Of a stretch of 11,346 nt of DNA, positions 1 to 6,462 are shown piece by piece; positions within the stretch are counted from its first letter, which is position 1, and each line of letters begins with the position of its first letter. The notes below the pieces were generated by a model. That model saw only the letters and a program-made list of their open reading frames with translations. It did not search any database and was not told the DNA's origin. The stretch is from an uncultured Clostridia bacterium (lineage in GTDB: Bacteria > Bacillota > Clostridia > Christensenellales > Borkfalkiaceae). Location of the stretch: positions 1 through 11,346 of the forward strand of contig CAMWLA010000030.1 of the NCBI GenBank assembly GCA_947174975.1. The letters run 5' to 3'. Position numbers and translations under genes: made by a program.

Positions 1-172
1 TTACAACCTTGTCCCACGCTTTACCGTTAGCAAGATAATTGATTTCCGAATCGTTTATTGCATTAACGCAACTGATGAACTCGGCAAGTTTCATAGTCCC
101 GTTATCCAGTTCATCGAACTCAAATTCGAAAACTTTAAAATTGAGAATTTTTCTATATTCGTCAAACAGCAT
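1..172 (-). CDS. Unrecognised protein, 5' part only (runs off left edge)
   Basis: An open frame begins at the ATG at 172-170 and runs for 57 codons to the window edge without a stop. The protein begins MLFDEYRKIL and is rich in acidic and aromatic residues (a run reading VFEFEFDELD lies near residue 15). I see no signal peptide, membrane segment or motif that I recognise. The start is supported by an AGGAAAG ribosome binding site a few bases upstream and by a perfect consensus promoter further upstream. The gene diverges from an XRE-type repressor gene and its promoter carries that repressor's probable operators, so it is probably the controlled gene of a small switch. It could be the first gene of a mobile element or of a toxin-like module, but nothing visible in these 57 residues decides that. 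Confidence 0.6.
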   Translation of the reverse strand, partial: MLFDEYRKILNFKVFEFEFDELDNGTMKLAEFISCVNAINDSEINYLANGKAWDKVV

Positions 173-185
173 AATCTCTTTCCTC

Positions 186-230
186 AAAAAAACATAACTC
201 ATTTTAATTTCCAACAATAAAATGAGTCAT
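186..230 (-). promoter_or_regulatory. Leader hairpin with T-tract, possible attenuator
   Basis: In the roughly 97-base untranslated leader of the leftward gene, ACTCATTTTA (197-206) and TAAAATGAGT (218-227) form a 10-bp perfect inverted repeat with an 11-base loop. It extends to 12 of 13 pairs at 194-230. In the sense of that gene, the hairpin is followed by a run of seven T at 192-186 and then directly by the ribosome binding site. This is the order of an intrinsic terminator or attenuator, although the stem is AT-rich and weak. Confidence 0.4.
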
Positions 231-257
231 AATTCTTTAAAATTCTACATAAAAATA

Positions 258-317
258 CCTAATTAGATAACAATAATTATAAACTATCTAAATAGGCGTG
301 TCAAGTATCTAATTAGG
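258..317. promoter_or_regulatory. Three operator-like sites in the divergent promoter region
   Basis: The site TATCTAATTAGG occurs at 306-317, its exact reverse complement at 258-269, and a one-mismatch copy (TATCTAAATAGG) at 285-296. Sites 1 and 3 contain the palindromic core CTAATTAG. The middle site lies between the -35 and -10 of the leftward promoter, the left site lies at its start point, and the right site lies just upstream of its -35 and within the likely promoter of the repressor gene. Centre spacings are 27 and 21 bp. Binding by the adjacent XRE protein is inferred. Confidence 0.7.
276..304 (-). promoter_or_regulatory. Perfect consensus sigma-A promoter for the leftward gene
   Basis: On the minus strand, TTGACA (304-299) is followed after exactly 17 bp by TATAAT (281-276). 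All twelve hexamer positions match the vegetative sigma consensus. Transcription would start near 269 and read into the partial gene at 172. Such a strong promoter beside a repressor gene implies tight repression in the default state. Confidence 0.85.
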
Positions 318-327
318 AATTTATGAT
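299..327 (+). promoter_or_regulatory. Probable promoter of the XRE regulator gene
   Basis: TATGAT at 322-327 is a good -10 box, 23 bases upstream of the ATG at 351. The -35 position (299-304, TGTCAA) is poor and overlaps the -35 of the opposite promoter. The operator at 306-317 falls in the spacer, which suggests autoregulation. The ribosome binding site is a modest AGGTAG at 341-346. Confidence 0.4.
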
Positions 328-350
328 AGAATTGAAGTATAGGTAGATTT

Positions 351-695
351 ATGTTTGTAGAAATATTTAATGAGTTGTTGGAAGAAAATGATCTTAACCG
401 CAAGCAATTTGCTGAAAAGAGCGGCATTCCTTACACAACAATTATCGGTTGGACTAAACTGAACAGACTTCCCGATTATACCGCTCTCATAAAACTTGCC
501 GACTTTTTCAATTGCTCGATAGATTATCTTACCGGAAGACAAGACGATTATGGCAACGTTTATTCGTCGGTAGAGGTTTCACAAGCAGAACAAAACTTAC
601 TTAAGAATTTCCGCAGACTTGACTTAGGAAATAAAGATTTAGTAATAAAGTTAACTAAAAATCTGGCCAATCTGGAAAATAGAAATAAGGAATAA
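351..695 (+). CDS. XRE/Cro-CI family helix-turn-helix repressor
   Basis: This 114-residue protein has an N-terminal HTH_3 domain over about residues 5-62. The helix-turn-helix covers roughly residues 17-38 (RKQFAEKSGIPYTTIIGWTK), and the domain closes with the family-typical segment SIDYLTGR. The C-terminal 45 residues look helical and charged and probably dimerise; no peptidase or metal-binding motif is visible. Proteins of this size and build typically act as dimeric repressors of divergent genes in phages, integrative elements and toxin-antitoxin loci. Its upstream region holds three copies of a 12-bp operator-like site covering both divergent promoters, so it probably represses the leftward gene and itself. 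A bidirectional terminator lies downstream at 759-789, where it meets the converging ABC operon. The family call is firm; the target is inferred from context. Confidence 0.9.
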   Translation: MFVEIFNELLEENDLNRKQFAEKSGIPYTTIIGWTKLNRLPDYTALIKLADFFNCSIDYLTGRQDDYGNVYSSVEVSQAEQNLLKNFRRLDLGNKDLVIKLTKNLANLENRNKE

Positions 696-758
696 ATACT
701 AAAGAAATTGAAAACCATTCATAGTATTTCATAATTTTTTATAGAACAAATAATATAA

Positions 759-795
759 AGCCGCAGTTTATTAAAACTGCGGCTCTTTTGTTTTT
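759..795. terminator. Bidirectional intrinsic terminator between converging genes
   Basis: AGCCGCAGTTT (759-769) pairs with AAACTGCGGCT (774-784) around a 4-base loop. On the plus strand the stem is followed by CTTTTGTTTTT, which suits termination of the XRE gene. On the minus strand it is followed by a shorter T-rich stretch, which suits the end of the ABC operon whose last stop codon is at 804. Confidence 0.85.
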
Positions 796-803
796 ATAAA
801 TAA

Positions 804-1580
804 TTATACCAAACTTGTTTTGTTTAAAATTATGTTGCTTACTGCGCCCAAGCCCGCGGCGAAGAGTGCGCCGCCCGCAAGGCACATAACCACGTTTATG
901 AAATTTGAGTTTAACGGCGACATCATGGGAAGCATTGTAAAGAGCAACGCGCCCGCAGCGAAAGAACCGACAATCGAAAGCCACAATTTCTGTTTTGCGA
1001 CTACGCCCAAAACGAGAGCAATCGACGCGAATATCGCAACCATAAAAATCTTTGAGAACATGCAAGCAACTATTCCGCCGGCACCGAAGCCTACCGTATT
1101 GAACGAAAGCCCCGCAATCGCACCGCCTAACATTGCGCCGATAAAGTAAGCCAGAATCATTATTGTTCCGCCGACGAAACCCACTAAGCTTTTGGATATA
1201 ACGTAGTCCCATTTCTTTGAACGGACGGTGAACAGATTTTTAACGTAACCGCTTCTGAAATCATCCGCGACGAAAACGCAGACGAAAACCGCAATGAGAA
1301 AGTACAGCATATTGATATTGCACATTCCCGTCAAATCCATACTCATTGCCGAACCGCCGACAGAGCCAATCGCCTGCCACGTGTTGGTGAAGCCCGCAGC
1401 CGCTTCCGCGCCCTCTTCCGCTCCGCCCATCATCGAGGTCATAACCAAAATTAGTATGGGCATCACAAGGCTTACGCCCGCCATTATGTAAACGAGGGGC
1501 ATAGTGAACACTCTTTTAAAGTCCACTTTAAGCATACTTTTAAGCCTTTCGAAAAAGCTGTGTTTTTCAAATGCAAGCAT
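804..1580 (-). CDS. ABC-2 type exporter permease (pair 1)
   Basis: This is a 258-residue integral membrane protein with about six predicted transmembrane segments (near residues 28-48, 89-107, 133-156, 166-194, 199-220 and 228-252). A soluble N-terminal stretch (ERLKSMLKVDFKRVFTMP) precedes the first segment. Between segments 2 and 3 lies the stretch DDFRSGYVKNLFTVRSKKWDYVISK (about 106-130), broken here only by description; its GYVKNLF and SK elements are typical of BcrB/ABC-2 permeases. The start codon follows the stop of the ATPase gene by one base (TAA-T-ATG), and its GGAGG site lies inside the ATPase 3' end, so translation is probably coupled. With that ATPase it should form a half- or full exporter. 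The substrate is unknown; related systems export peptides, lantibiotics or bacitracin-like drugs. It is the last gene of the operon. Confidence 0.88.
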   Translation of the reverse strand: MLAFEKHSFFERLKSMLKVDFKRVFTMPLVYIMAGVSLVMPILILVMTSMMGGAEEGAEAAAGFTNTWQAIGSVGGSAMSMDLTGMCNINMLYFLIAVFVCVFVADDFRSGYVKNLFTVRSKKWDYVISKSLVGFVGGTIMILAYFIGAMLGGAIAGLSFNTVGFGAGGIVACMFSKIFMVAIFASIALVLGVVAKQKLWLSIVGSFAAGALLFTMLPMMSPLNSNFINVVMCLAGGALFAAGLGAVSNIILNKTSLV

Positions 1581-1581
1581 A

Positions 1582-2478
1582 TTACCGCCCCTCCTTCATT
1601 AAGTCAATATAGTACTCTTCCAAGCCGATTTTGTCCGTGCTGATTTCTGTAACCAAAACGTTGCTTTTGTAAAGATATTCCACTACCTCTTCGGGTTTCA
1701 CCGCGTCATATACGCGGATATATTCGTTTTCAAGCGTTACGCGCGAAAACCTCTTATCAAGTAAAGCTTTCGCAGTCTGCATATCTTTGGTCTTCAACGC
1801 GACGAATGTCGGGCAGTCCGCTTCAAGCTCTTCCGCGGTCATCTCTCTTATCATTTTGCCGCCGCGAACTATGCCGTAGTGGGTTGCGATTTTTTCAAGC
1901 TCGCCCAAGATATGCGACGAGATAACGACGGTGCAGTTATAGCTTTTGGTAATGTCCACAAGCACCTCTCGCATAATGCGCATACCGTCCGCGTCGAGTC
2001 CGTTGATGGGTTCGTCCAAGACGAGCAGCGCGGGGTTGCCCAAAAGAGCCATTGCAATGCCGATACGCTGTTTCATGCCGAGCGAACAGTTTTTGAACTT
2101 GTTCGAAGCCGAGCCTTCCATACGCACGGTTTTGAGAACTTTGCGCACCTCTTCTTCCGCGTTTTTAATATTGAGATTTGCGGCTTGAAGCATCATATTG
2201 TTCCAAACACTGTAATTAGGGAAACACCCGGGAGCTTCGATCAAAACGCCTATCCGCGCCCTGATATCCGCGTCCTTATAGTCCTTGCCGAAAAGCTTTA
2301 TTTCACCGCCACTCGGAACCAGCAGTCCGCAGATTAATTTTTCGGTCGTAGATTTACCAGAACCGTTTTCACCGATAAAGCCGTAAATCGCACCTTGCGG
2401 AACTGTCATATTCAAGCCGTTCAAAGCCTGCTTCTGACCGAAGTTTTTTGTTAAATTTCTTATTTCGATAGCATTCAT
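1582..2478 (-). CDS. ABC transporter ATPase, BcrA-like (pair 1)
   Basis: This 298-residue nucleotide-binding subunit energises the downstream permease. Visible motifs are Walker A GENGSGKST (36-44), a Q-loop position occupied by E in IEAPGCFPN (about 80-88), signature SLGMKQR (132-138, in place of LSGGQ), Walker B LLVLDEP (151-157), D-loop GLDADG (160-165) and H-loop histidine 189. The E-for-Q change and SLGMKQR-type signature are typical of the BcrA/lantibiotic-immunity ATPases, not signs of inactivity. The 80-residue C-terminal extension is usual for this group. A ribosome binding site (GAGGTG) lies 10 bases or less upstream, just after the stop of the pair 2 permease. By eye, about 73 of the first 100 residues are identical to the pair 2 ATPase, so the two arose by duplication. 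Confidence 0.95.
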   Translation of the reverse strand: MNAIEIRNLTKNFGQKQALNGLNMTVPQGAIYGFIGENGSGKSTTEKLICGLLVPSGGEIKLFGKDYKDADIRARIGVLIEAPGCFPNYSVWNNMMLQAANLNIKNAEEEVRKVLKTVRMEGSASNKFKNCSLGMKQRIGIAMALLGNPALLVLDEPINGLDADGMRIMREVLVDITKSYNCTVVISSHILGELEKIATHYGIVRGGKMIREMTAEELEADCPTFVALKTKDMQTAKALLDKRFSRVTLENEYIRVYDAVKPEEVVEYLYKSNVLVTEISTDKIGLEEYYIDLMKEGR

Positions 2479-2488
2479 TTTACACCTC

Positions 2489-3310
2489 TCAATAACAGTC
2501 GCGCTTGTTTAAAATAAGCGTACCCAAGACGTTGTAAACTACAGCCCAGACAACCGAGTTCATAAGGCAGATAAACAGCGACAACACGTTCGCCGAAAGG
2601 CATGCGTACACGGACGAGCCGTAAAGGAATATGTTGAGCGCGGGCGTATTGCCTACAACCGCGGCTGCGCCGATTACGGGGATACCCGTTCCGAGAAAGA
2701 AACAAAGGGCAATTGAAATGCCGAACTTCGAGCGGAAAATTACGTTTATAAACGTGTACAGACTTGCCCAGCCAAGGCTCATTATCATCTTGCCGAGTAT
2801 CGCGCAAACAAGCGAACCCGCGTTGATTGAAAAAGACAGCCCGGTGAACACACCCGAAAGCACGCCGCCTATAAAGTACGTCACACACATACCGAGCATA
2901 GAGAACGCGCCTAAAAGAGATTTGGAAATCATATAGTCCTCTTTCTTTGCGTGGGTGGTAAACAACTGCTTGACGTAACCGCTTTTATAGTCGTGACCTA
3001 TGAATATCGAAATCATAATTCCGCCGAAGATGAAAACCATATTCATATTCGCGTAGTCGCCGATATCGCTTACGACGTACAGCGGTTTGTTTGCGGCGAT
3101 AATCTGCCACGCGTTTGTGAACATACCCGCCGTTTCGCCGTCGCCGCCCATTGAGCCCATTGAAACGAGCGCGGGAATAAGAGCGGCAATTAAAAGAAAT
3201 ATGTAAAGTAAAGGCGTGTGGAAAAGGCGGTAAAAGTCAACCCCGAGCATACCTTTAAGCCGTTTGAATAAGCTTGGCTGCTCAAACTTCAATTCGCGTA
3301 CGGTCTGCAT
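2489..3310 (-). CDS. ABC-2 type exporter permease (pair 2)
   Basis: This is a 273-residue membrane protein related to the 804-1580 permease. It has the same N-terminal soluble stretch (LFKRLKGMLGVDFYRLFHTP), about six hydrophobic segments, and the same loop with HDYKSGYVKQLF (106-117) and MISKSLLG (127-134). The permeases have diverged much more than their ATPases, most clearly in the region around residues 55-90 and in the C-terminal half. That would fit different substrates or a heteromeric transporter. The start follows the preceding ATPase stop by one base (TAA-T-ATG), with AAGGAGG inside the ATPase 3' end. The substrate cannot be read from the sequence. Confidence 0.88.
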   Translation of the reverse strand: MQTVRELKFEQPSLFKRLKGMLGVDFYRLFHTPLLYIFLLIAALIPALVSMGSMGGDGETAGMFTNAWQIIAANKPLYVVSDIGDYANMNMVFIFGGIMISIFIGHDYKSGYVKQLFTTHAKKEDYMISKSLLGAFSMLGMCVTYFIGGVLSGVFTGLSFSINAGSLVCAILGKMIMSLGWASLYTFINVIFRSKFGISIALCFFLGTGIPVIGAAAVVGNTPALNIFLYGSSVYACLSANVLSLFICLMNSVVWAVVYNVLGTLILNKRDCY

Positions 3311-3311
3311 A

Positions 3312-4214
3312 TTAAATTACCTCCTTATTGCTCATTAACTCCACGTAGTACTCTTCGAGTCCTATTTTATTCTTTTTGATTTCGCAAACGCCAAGTCCGT
3401 TTTTCATAAGGCAACTTACGATTTTTTCGGTATCGTCCACGTCGTAAACGCGGAGACAACCGTCCTCTTGTTTTACGTTATAAAACATATCCTTTAATAC
3501 TGCCGCCGACCTTTGCATATCGCTTGTTTTAAGCGACACGAACACGCGCGAACGGGCGTCCATTTCTTCGGCGGAAAGCTCTTGAATCATTTTGCCTTGA
3601 CGGATAATTCCGTAGTGCGTTGCAATCTTTTCAAGCTCGCCTAAGATATGCGAAGAGATAAGCACTGTACAGCCCAAGTTTTGGGTTATGTCGACGAGAA
3701 TTTCGCGCATTATTTTCATACCGTCGGTATCGAGCCCGTTGATGGGTTCGTCCAGAATCAAAAGCGCGGGATCGCCCAAAAGCGCCATTGCAATGCCTAT
3801 GCGCTGTTTCATTCCGAGGGAACAGCTTTTGAATTTTATGCGCGCGTTATCTTCCATTCTTACGATTTTCAAAACGCGCTTGATTTCTTCCTCGCGGTTT
3901 TCAAGCCCTAAATTCAAGGCTTGCATCATAAGGTTTGCCCGCACGCTTGAATTAGGAAAACAACCCGCGTTTTCAATCAGCGCGCCTACGCGCACTCTTA
4001 CGCCCGCGTCGGAATGGCTTTTGCCGAACAGCTTAATCTCACCGCCGTCGGGAACGAGGTGTCCGCAGATAAGCTTTTCCGTAGTGGACTTACCCGAACC
4101 GTTTTCGCCGATAAAGCCGTAAATCGCACCTTGCGGGACGGTCATATTAAGATTATCCACCGCATACATTCCGCGGAAACTTTTCGATAAATTTCTTATT
4201 TCTATGGCGTTCAT
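3312..4214 (-). CDS. ABC transporter ATPase, BcrA-like (pair 2, first gene of operon)
   Basis: This 300-residue ATPase has Walker A GENGSGKST (36-44), IENAGCFPN at the Q-loop, signature SLGMKQR, Walker B LLILDEP, D-loop GLDTDG and the H-loop in SSHILGELEKIATH. All catalytic positions expected for the BcrA-like group are present. It starts with MNAIEIRNLSKSF; the second ATPase starts with the nearly identical MNAIEIRNLTKNF. The ATG has a strong AGGAGG site at 4226-4221 with suitable spacing. It is the first gene of the four-gene operon, and its upstream region carries a copy of the 21-bp element also found beside the tetR promoter. Expression is therefore probably tied to the TetR regulator at 5857. 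Confidence 0.95.
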   Translation of the reverse strand: MNAIEIRNLSKSFRGMYAVDNLNMTVPQGAIYGFIGENGSGKSTTEKLICGHLVPDGGEIKLFGKSHSDAGVRVRVGALIENAGCFPNSSVRANLMMQALNLGLENREEEIKRVLKIVRMEDNARIKFKSCSLGMKQRIGIAMALLGDPALLILDEPINGLDTDGMKIMREILVDITQNLGCTVLISSHILGELEKIATHYGIIRQGKMIQELSAEEMDARSRVFVSLKTSDMQRSAAVLKDMFYNVKQEDGCLRVYDVDDTEKIVSCLMKNGLGVCEIKKNKIGLEEYYVELMSNKEVI

Positions 4215-4236
4215 TTATTACCTCCTGCATCTTACA

Positions 4237-4302
4237 AATATATTTTAGTAATCTTTTCGCTTAAACACCACAACATAAAAACCGAATTGTGTTGTTTTCT
4301 GA
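4237..4302 (-). promoter_or_regulatory. ABC operon promoter with operator-like element (copy 1)
   Basis: A -10 box TATATT (4242-4237) has a weak -35, TTTAAG (4265-4260), 17 bp upstream. Adjoining it at 4266-4286 is a 21-bp sequence identical to 5785-5805. Beyond that, AAACCGA (4279-4285) and TTGTTTT (4292-4298) form a degenerate dyad, matching the perfect dyad of copy 2 in five of seven right-half positions. The stretch TTACAAATATA around the -10 is also shared with copy 2, at identical spacing. Confidence 0.65.
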
Positions 4303-4308
4303 AAAAAA

Positions 4309-4971
4309 CTATACTTGATTTTCACGTTCGCTACATTTTTCAAAACCGTTGAAACCGCAAAGTCGGGAATACGTCTTGTAACCGCGGAATTTATCTATGA
4401 TAAACGTAACCAAGAATAAGGCGGAACCCGCCATGGCTATCATAACGTCTTCCATCGTATCGGCAAGCGGAGATTTACCCAATGCAACGGACTCTGCAAC
4501 GCGCTGGGCGTCTGCGCCCGTAAACCTATCGGCTATGTATTCCCAAACCTCCCAAAGCGCCGCCACGCCAAGTGTGAAAGCAAAGATAATTACGATAAAG
4601 CCGACGGGATTTAATTTACTGCCGTTCCAACGGACTAAAAGCACGAACACCGTTAAGCTGCACACAAAACCGAAAATGCCGTGCAATATCAGATCCCAGC
4701 AATGAACCTTGTCGTACAAGCCGATTGCACTGCCTAACCCGCAAGCGCAGAATACAAACACCGTGGATACGGCCGGTAAAATAAGCGGTAACGGTTTTTT
4801 CGTAATTGCTCCGTAAACCGGAAACGCAAAAGGCAACAATGCCGATACGATTAACTCGGCATACATCGTCGTTTTACTGCCGTCGGTTACGGCGTAAATA
4901 ATACAGAATATAACCGCAATCAATTCCGATATTATTCCGGGCAACCATTCAATAAATCTTTTAACTTTCAT
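4309..4971 (-). CDS. YjdF/DUF2238-like integral membrane protein
   Basis: This is a 220-residue protein with about five to six hydrophobic segments (near residues 10-29, 38-56, 62-84, 95-113, 121-141 and 173-192). Polar residues sit within or beside the membrane segments: D93 and H97 in CWDLILHGIFGF, the WEVWEY motif at 140-145 followed by D148, and DTMEDVMIAMAG at 171-182. This pattern resembles the YjdF/DUF2238 family of uncharacterised membrane proteins. Conserved acidic and histidine residues in the membrane could bind a metal or form an active site, but no function is established. The start lacks a close ribosome binding site (an AGGAAAA lies about 13 bases upstream). The gene lies 108 bases downstream of the repeat-protein gene on the same strand and may be co-transcribed with it. 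The ABC operon downstream has its own promoter. Confidence 0.65.
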   Translation of the reverse strand: MKVKRFIEWLPGIISELIAVIFCIIYAVTDGSKTTMYAELIVSALLPFAFPVYGAITKKPLPLILPAVSTVFVFCACGLGSAIGLYDKVHCWDLILHGIFGFVCSLTVFVLLVRWNGSKLNPVGFIVIIFAFTLGVAALWEVWEYIADRFTGADAQRVAESVALGKSPLADTMEDVMIAMAGSALFLVTFIIDKFRGYKTYSRLCGFNGFEKCSERENQV

Positions 4972-5079
4972 CTTTATTTGTTTTCCTATTTACGTGGAAT
5001 TTCTTTTATCGCCTATAGTTACGGGCTTACCGCAAAAAACGTTTTTAAGCCGTTCGGTCCGATAAGCGCCTTCTCAAGC

Positions 5080-5736
5080 TCAGTCATTTTCTTCGCCGGT
5101 AACTTCAACGGTATAATTTTCGAGTCCTTTCGACTTTAAGAAAGCGTTGAACTCGCGTGCAAGCTCTTCTGCGGAATACTCGGAAGCGTCTTTGATTTTT
5201 GCACCGTAAGGATTACCGCCGTAACCCGCCGTTGTTCTGTAAACGCTTTCTTGCGCTCTTGCAATGTTGGCTTTGGTCTGTGCCGAAATTCCGTCAACAG
5301 CCGCAGCCGTTTTTGCGGGGACCTCTTTAATGCCCTTTTTGAGATTTGCGATAATAAGCTGAACTTTTGCCTTAAAGCCTTTGGTGTGCAAAAGCTCGGT
5401 AAATTCGGGGTTGGCTTCCGCAGACTGACGCTTAACCTCTTCAAGCTTTGCCTTGTCGGCTTCCCTCTGCTTACGCGCATTTTCAGCCATATTGCCGAAA
5501 GCGACTTTGAATTTAGCCGCTATACCCTTCGTATGGCAAAATTCCTCAAACTGTTTACTGATTTCCTCATAACTTTGCGTATTGTTCTGTTCCATTTTTT
5601 TAATTCTCCTTATCTGAATTATTTTTTTATTTCTTTCGGCGTGTGCAAGTAAAATTTTCCATTGTTCGCTGCCCGTTGCCGATAAAAATTTTTGTAAATC
5701 TTTTTCGGTCAGCCCGCTTGTTTTGTCTTCTTCCAT
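5080..5736 (-). CDS. Unrecognised soluble protein with repeated F-x-x-F/L-x-x-x-K-G segments
   Basis: The ATG at 5736 (MEEDKTSGL...) is chosen because a strong GGAGGTG lies 4 bases upstream at 5747-5741. A longer frame opening at 5790 would place the promoter inside the gene. The protein is 218 residues, highly charged, largely helical, and lacks signal peptide and membrane segments. A short motif recurs: QFEEFCHTKGIAAKF (62-76), EFTELLHTKGFKAKV (111-125), EFNAFLKSKGLENY (195-208) and a degenerate DLQKFLSATG (13-22). A Gly/Tyr/Asn-rich linker (about 170-180) precedes the last copy. A second in-frame ATG at 5595 (MEQNNTQSYEE, residue 48) has its own AAGGAGA site, so a 171-residue form may also be made. 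I do not recognise the family. The gene diverges from tetR and shares an operator-like element with the ABC operon. Confidence 0.7.
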   Translation of the reverse strand: MEEDKTSGLTEKDLQKFLSATGSEQWKILLAHAERNKKIIQIRRIKKMEQNNTQSYEEISKQFEEFCHTKGIAAKFKVAFGNMAENARKQREADKAKLEEVKRQSAEANPEFTELLHTKGFKAKVQLIIANLKKGIKEVPAKTAAAVDGISAQTKANIARAQESVYRTTAGYGGNPYGAKIKDASEYSAEELAREFNAFLKSKGLENYTVEVTGEEND

Positions 5737-5755
5737 ACCGCACCTCCGTTTTACA

Positions 5756-5784
5756 AATATAGTATAATTCGCATTTTCGCAAAG
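5756..5784 (-). promoter_or_regulatory. Promoter of the repeat-protein gene
   Basis: The -10 box TATATT (5761-5756) lies in the same TTACAAATATA context as the ABC operon promoter. The -35 at 17 bp (5784-5779, CTTTGC) is poor, so an activator or an alternative -10 (TATACT, 5766-5761) is possible. The 21-bp shared element begins directly upstream of this -35. Confidence 0.5.
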
Positions 5785-5817
5785 CACCACAACATAAAAA
5801 CCGAAAAGTGTCGGTTT
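5785..5817. promoter_or_regulatory. Probable TetR operator (copy 2) in the divergent promoter region
   Basis: A perfect dyad AAACCGA (5798-5804) - 6 bases - TCGGTTT (5811-5817) overlaps the right end of the 21-bp sequence (5785-5805) that is repeated exactly at 4266-4286. It lies between the -35 boxes of the leftward repeat-protein gene and the rightward tetR gene. A palindrome of this size next to a tetR gene is the usual arrangement for autoregulation; binding itself is inferred. Confidence 0.65.
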
Positions 5818-5821
5818 CTGA

Positions 5822-5850
5822 TTGATTTTTAAATAATTTTTTTGTAAAAT
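5822..5850 (+). promoter_or_regulatory. tetR-type gene promoter, giving an almost leaderless transcript
   Basis: TTGATT (5822-5827) and TAAAAT (5845-5850) are separated by exactly 17 bp. The expected transcription start is about position 5857, which is the A of the ATG. No credible ribosome binding site lies between the -10 box and the ATG, consistent with leaderless or near-leaderless translation. Confidence 0.65.
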
Positions 5851-5856
5851 AGAGAT

Positions 5857-6462
5857 ATGAACAGATCGGAATCGAAATTTAACAATTCGGCAAGCAAAAT
5901 GAGGCGCGCATTGCTTACTTTGTTGGAGAACAACGAGTTTGCCGATATAAACATAATGGATATATGTAAGGCGGCGGGCGTAAACCGTTCAACGTTTTAC
6001 GCCCACTACGACAATACTTACGACCTTTTAAAGGAAGCGCACGAAAGCCTTATACAAACTTTTTTCAACGAGTGCACCTTCGACGACCCGGTAGATTTAA
6101 AGAATATGTCCGCTTTAAGCGCGGAAGATTTAAACCTTATTTCGCCCAAATACTTACTGCCCTATCTGCAATTTATAAAAAAGCATAAGCGGTTATTTAA
6201 AATTTACAACGATAACGCCCATTCTTTCGAAGTCAGCAAAATGGACGACTATATGATAGAAAATCTGTTCGTTCCCATTCTTGCCAAACACGGCGTAACG
6301 GACAAAAAGCTCGTTTACTATATGGAAAAATACTTTCTCAAAGGTATAGACGCCATAATCAACGAGTGGGTGCGCAACGACTGCGAGGATGATATTTTAT
6401 TTATTTGCGAAATTATAATTATCTGCGTAAGACCGACTATGAGCGGAAGGGAAGCCGAATAA
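5857..6462 (+). CDS. TetR/AcrR family transcriptional regulator
   Basis: This is a 201-residue regulator. The N-terminal DNA-binding domain covers residues about 12-58, with the helix-turn-helix at about 31-51 (INIMDICKAAGVNRSTFYAHY, described by its key elements DICKAAGV and RSTFYAHY). The remainder is a helical ligand-binding/dimerisation domain of the kind seen in DhaS-like TetR proteins (TetR_C_33-like), with an end segment rich in Asp, Glu and Ile. Such proteins usually repress adjacent exporter or stress genes until a small ligand binds. A perfect dyad lies just upstream, and a related site lies in front of the ABC operon 1.6 kb away; both are likely targets. The stop codon is immediately followed by the ATG of the next gene, whose ribosome binding site (GGAAGGGAAG) lies inside this gene, so the two are co-expressed. 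Confidence 0.92.
   Translation: MNRSESKFNNSASKMRRALLTLLENNEFADINIMDICKAAGVNRSTFYAHYDNTYDLLKEAHESLIQTFFNECTFDDPVDLKNMSALSAEDLNLISPKYLLPYLQFIKKHKRLFKIYNDNAHSFEVSKMDDYMIENLFVPILAKHGVTDKKLVYYMEKYFLKGIDAIINEWVRNDCEDDILFICEIIIICVRPTMSGREAE

Noticed and set aside
739..1212. A 157-codon minus-strand frame overlapping the pair 1 permease
   Set aside because: It is arginine- and cysteine-rich with no family pattern, overlaps a well-supported permease in another frame, and crosses the terminator.
1879..2337. A 152-codon plus-strand frame opposite the pair 1 ATPase
   Set aside because: It is antisense to intact Walker motifs, and the opposite strand of the homologous ATPase shows a similar shadow; the sequence has no protein features.
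5737..5790. Upstream extension of the repeat-protein gene to the ATG at 5790
   Set aside because: It would cover the promoter and part of the shared regulatory element, and the strong GGAGGTG site is placed for the ATG at 5736.
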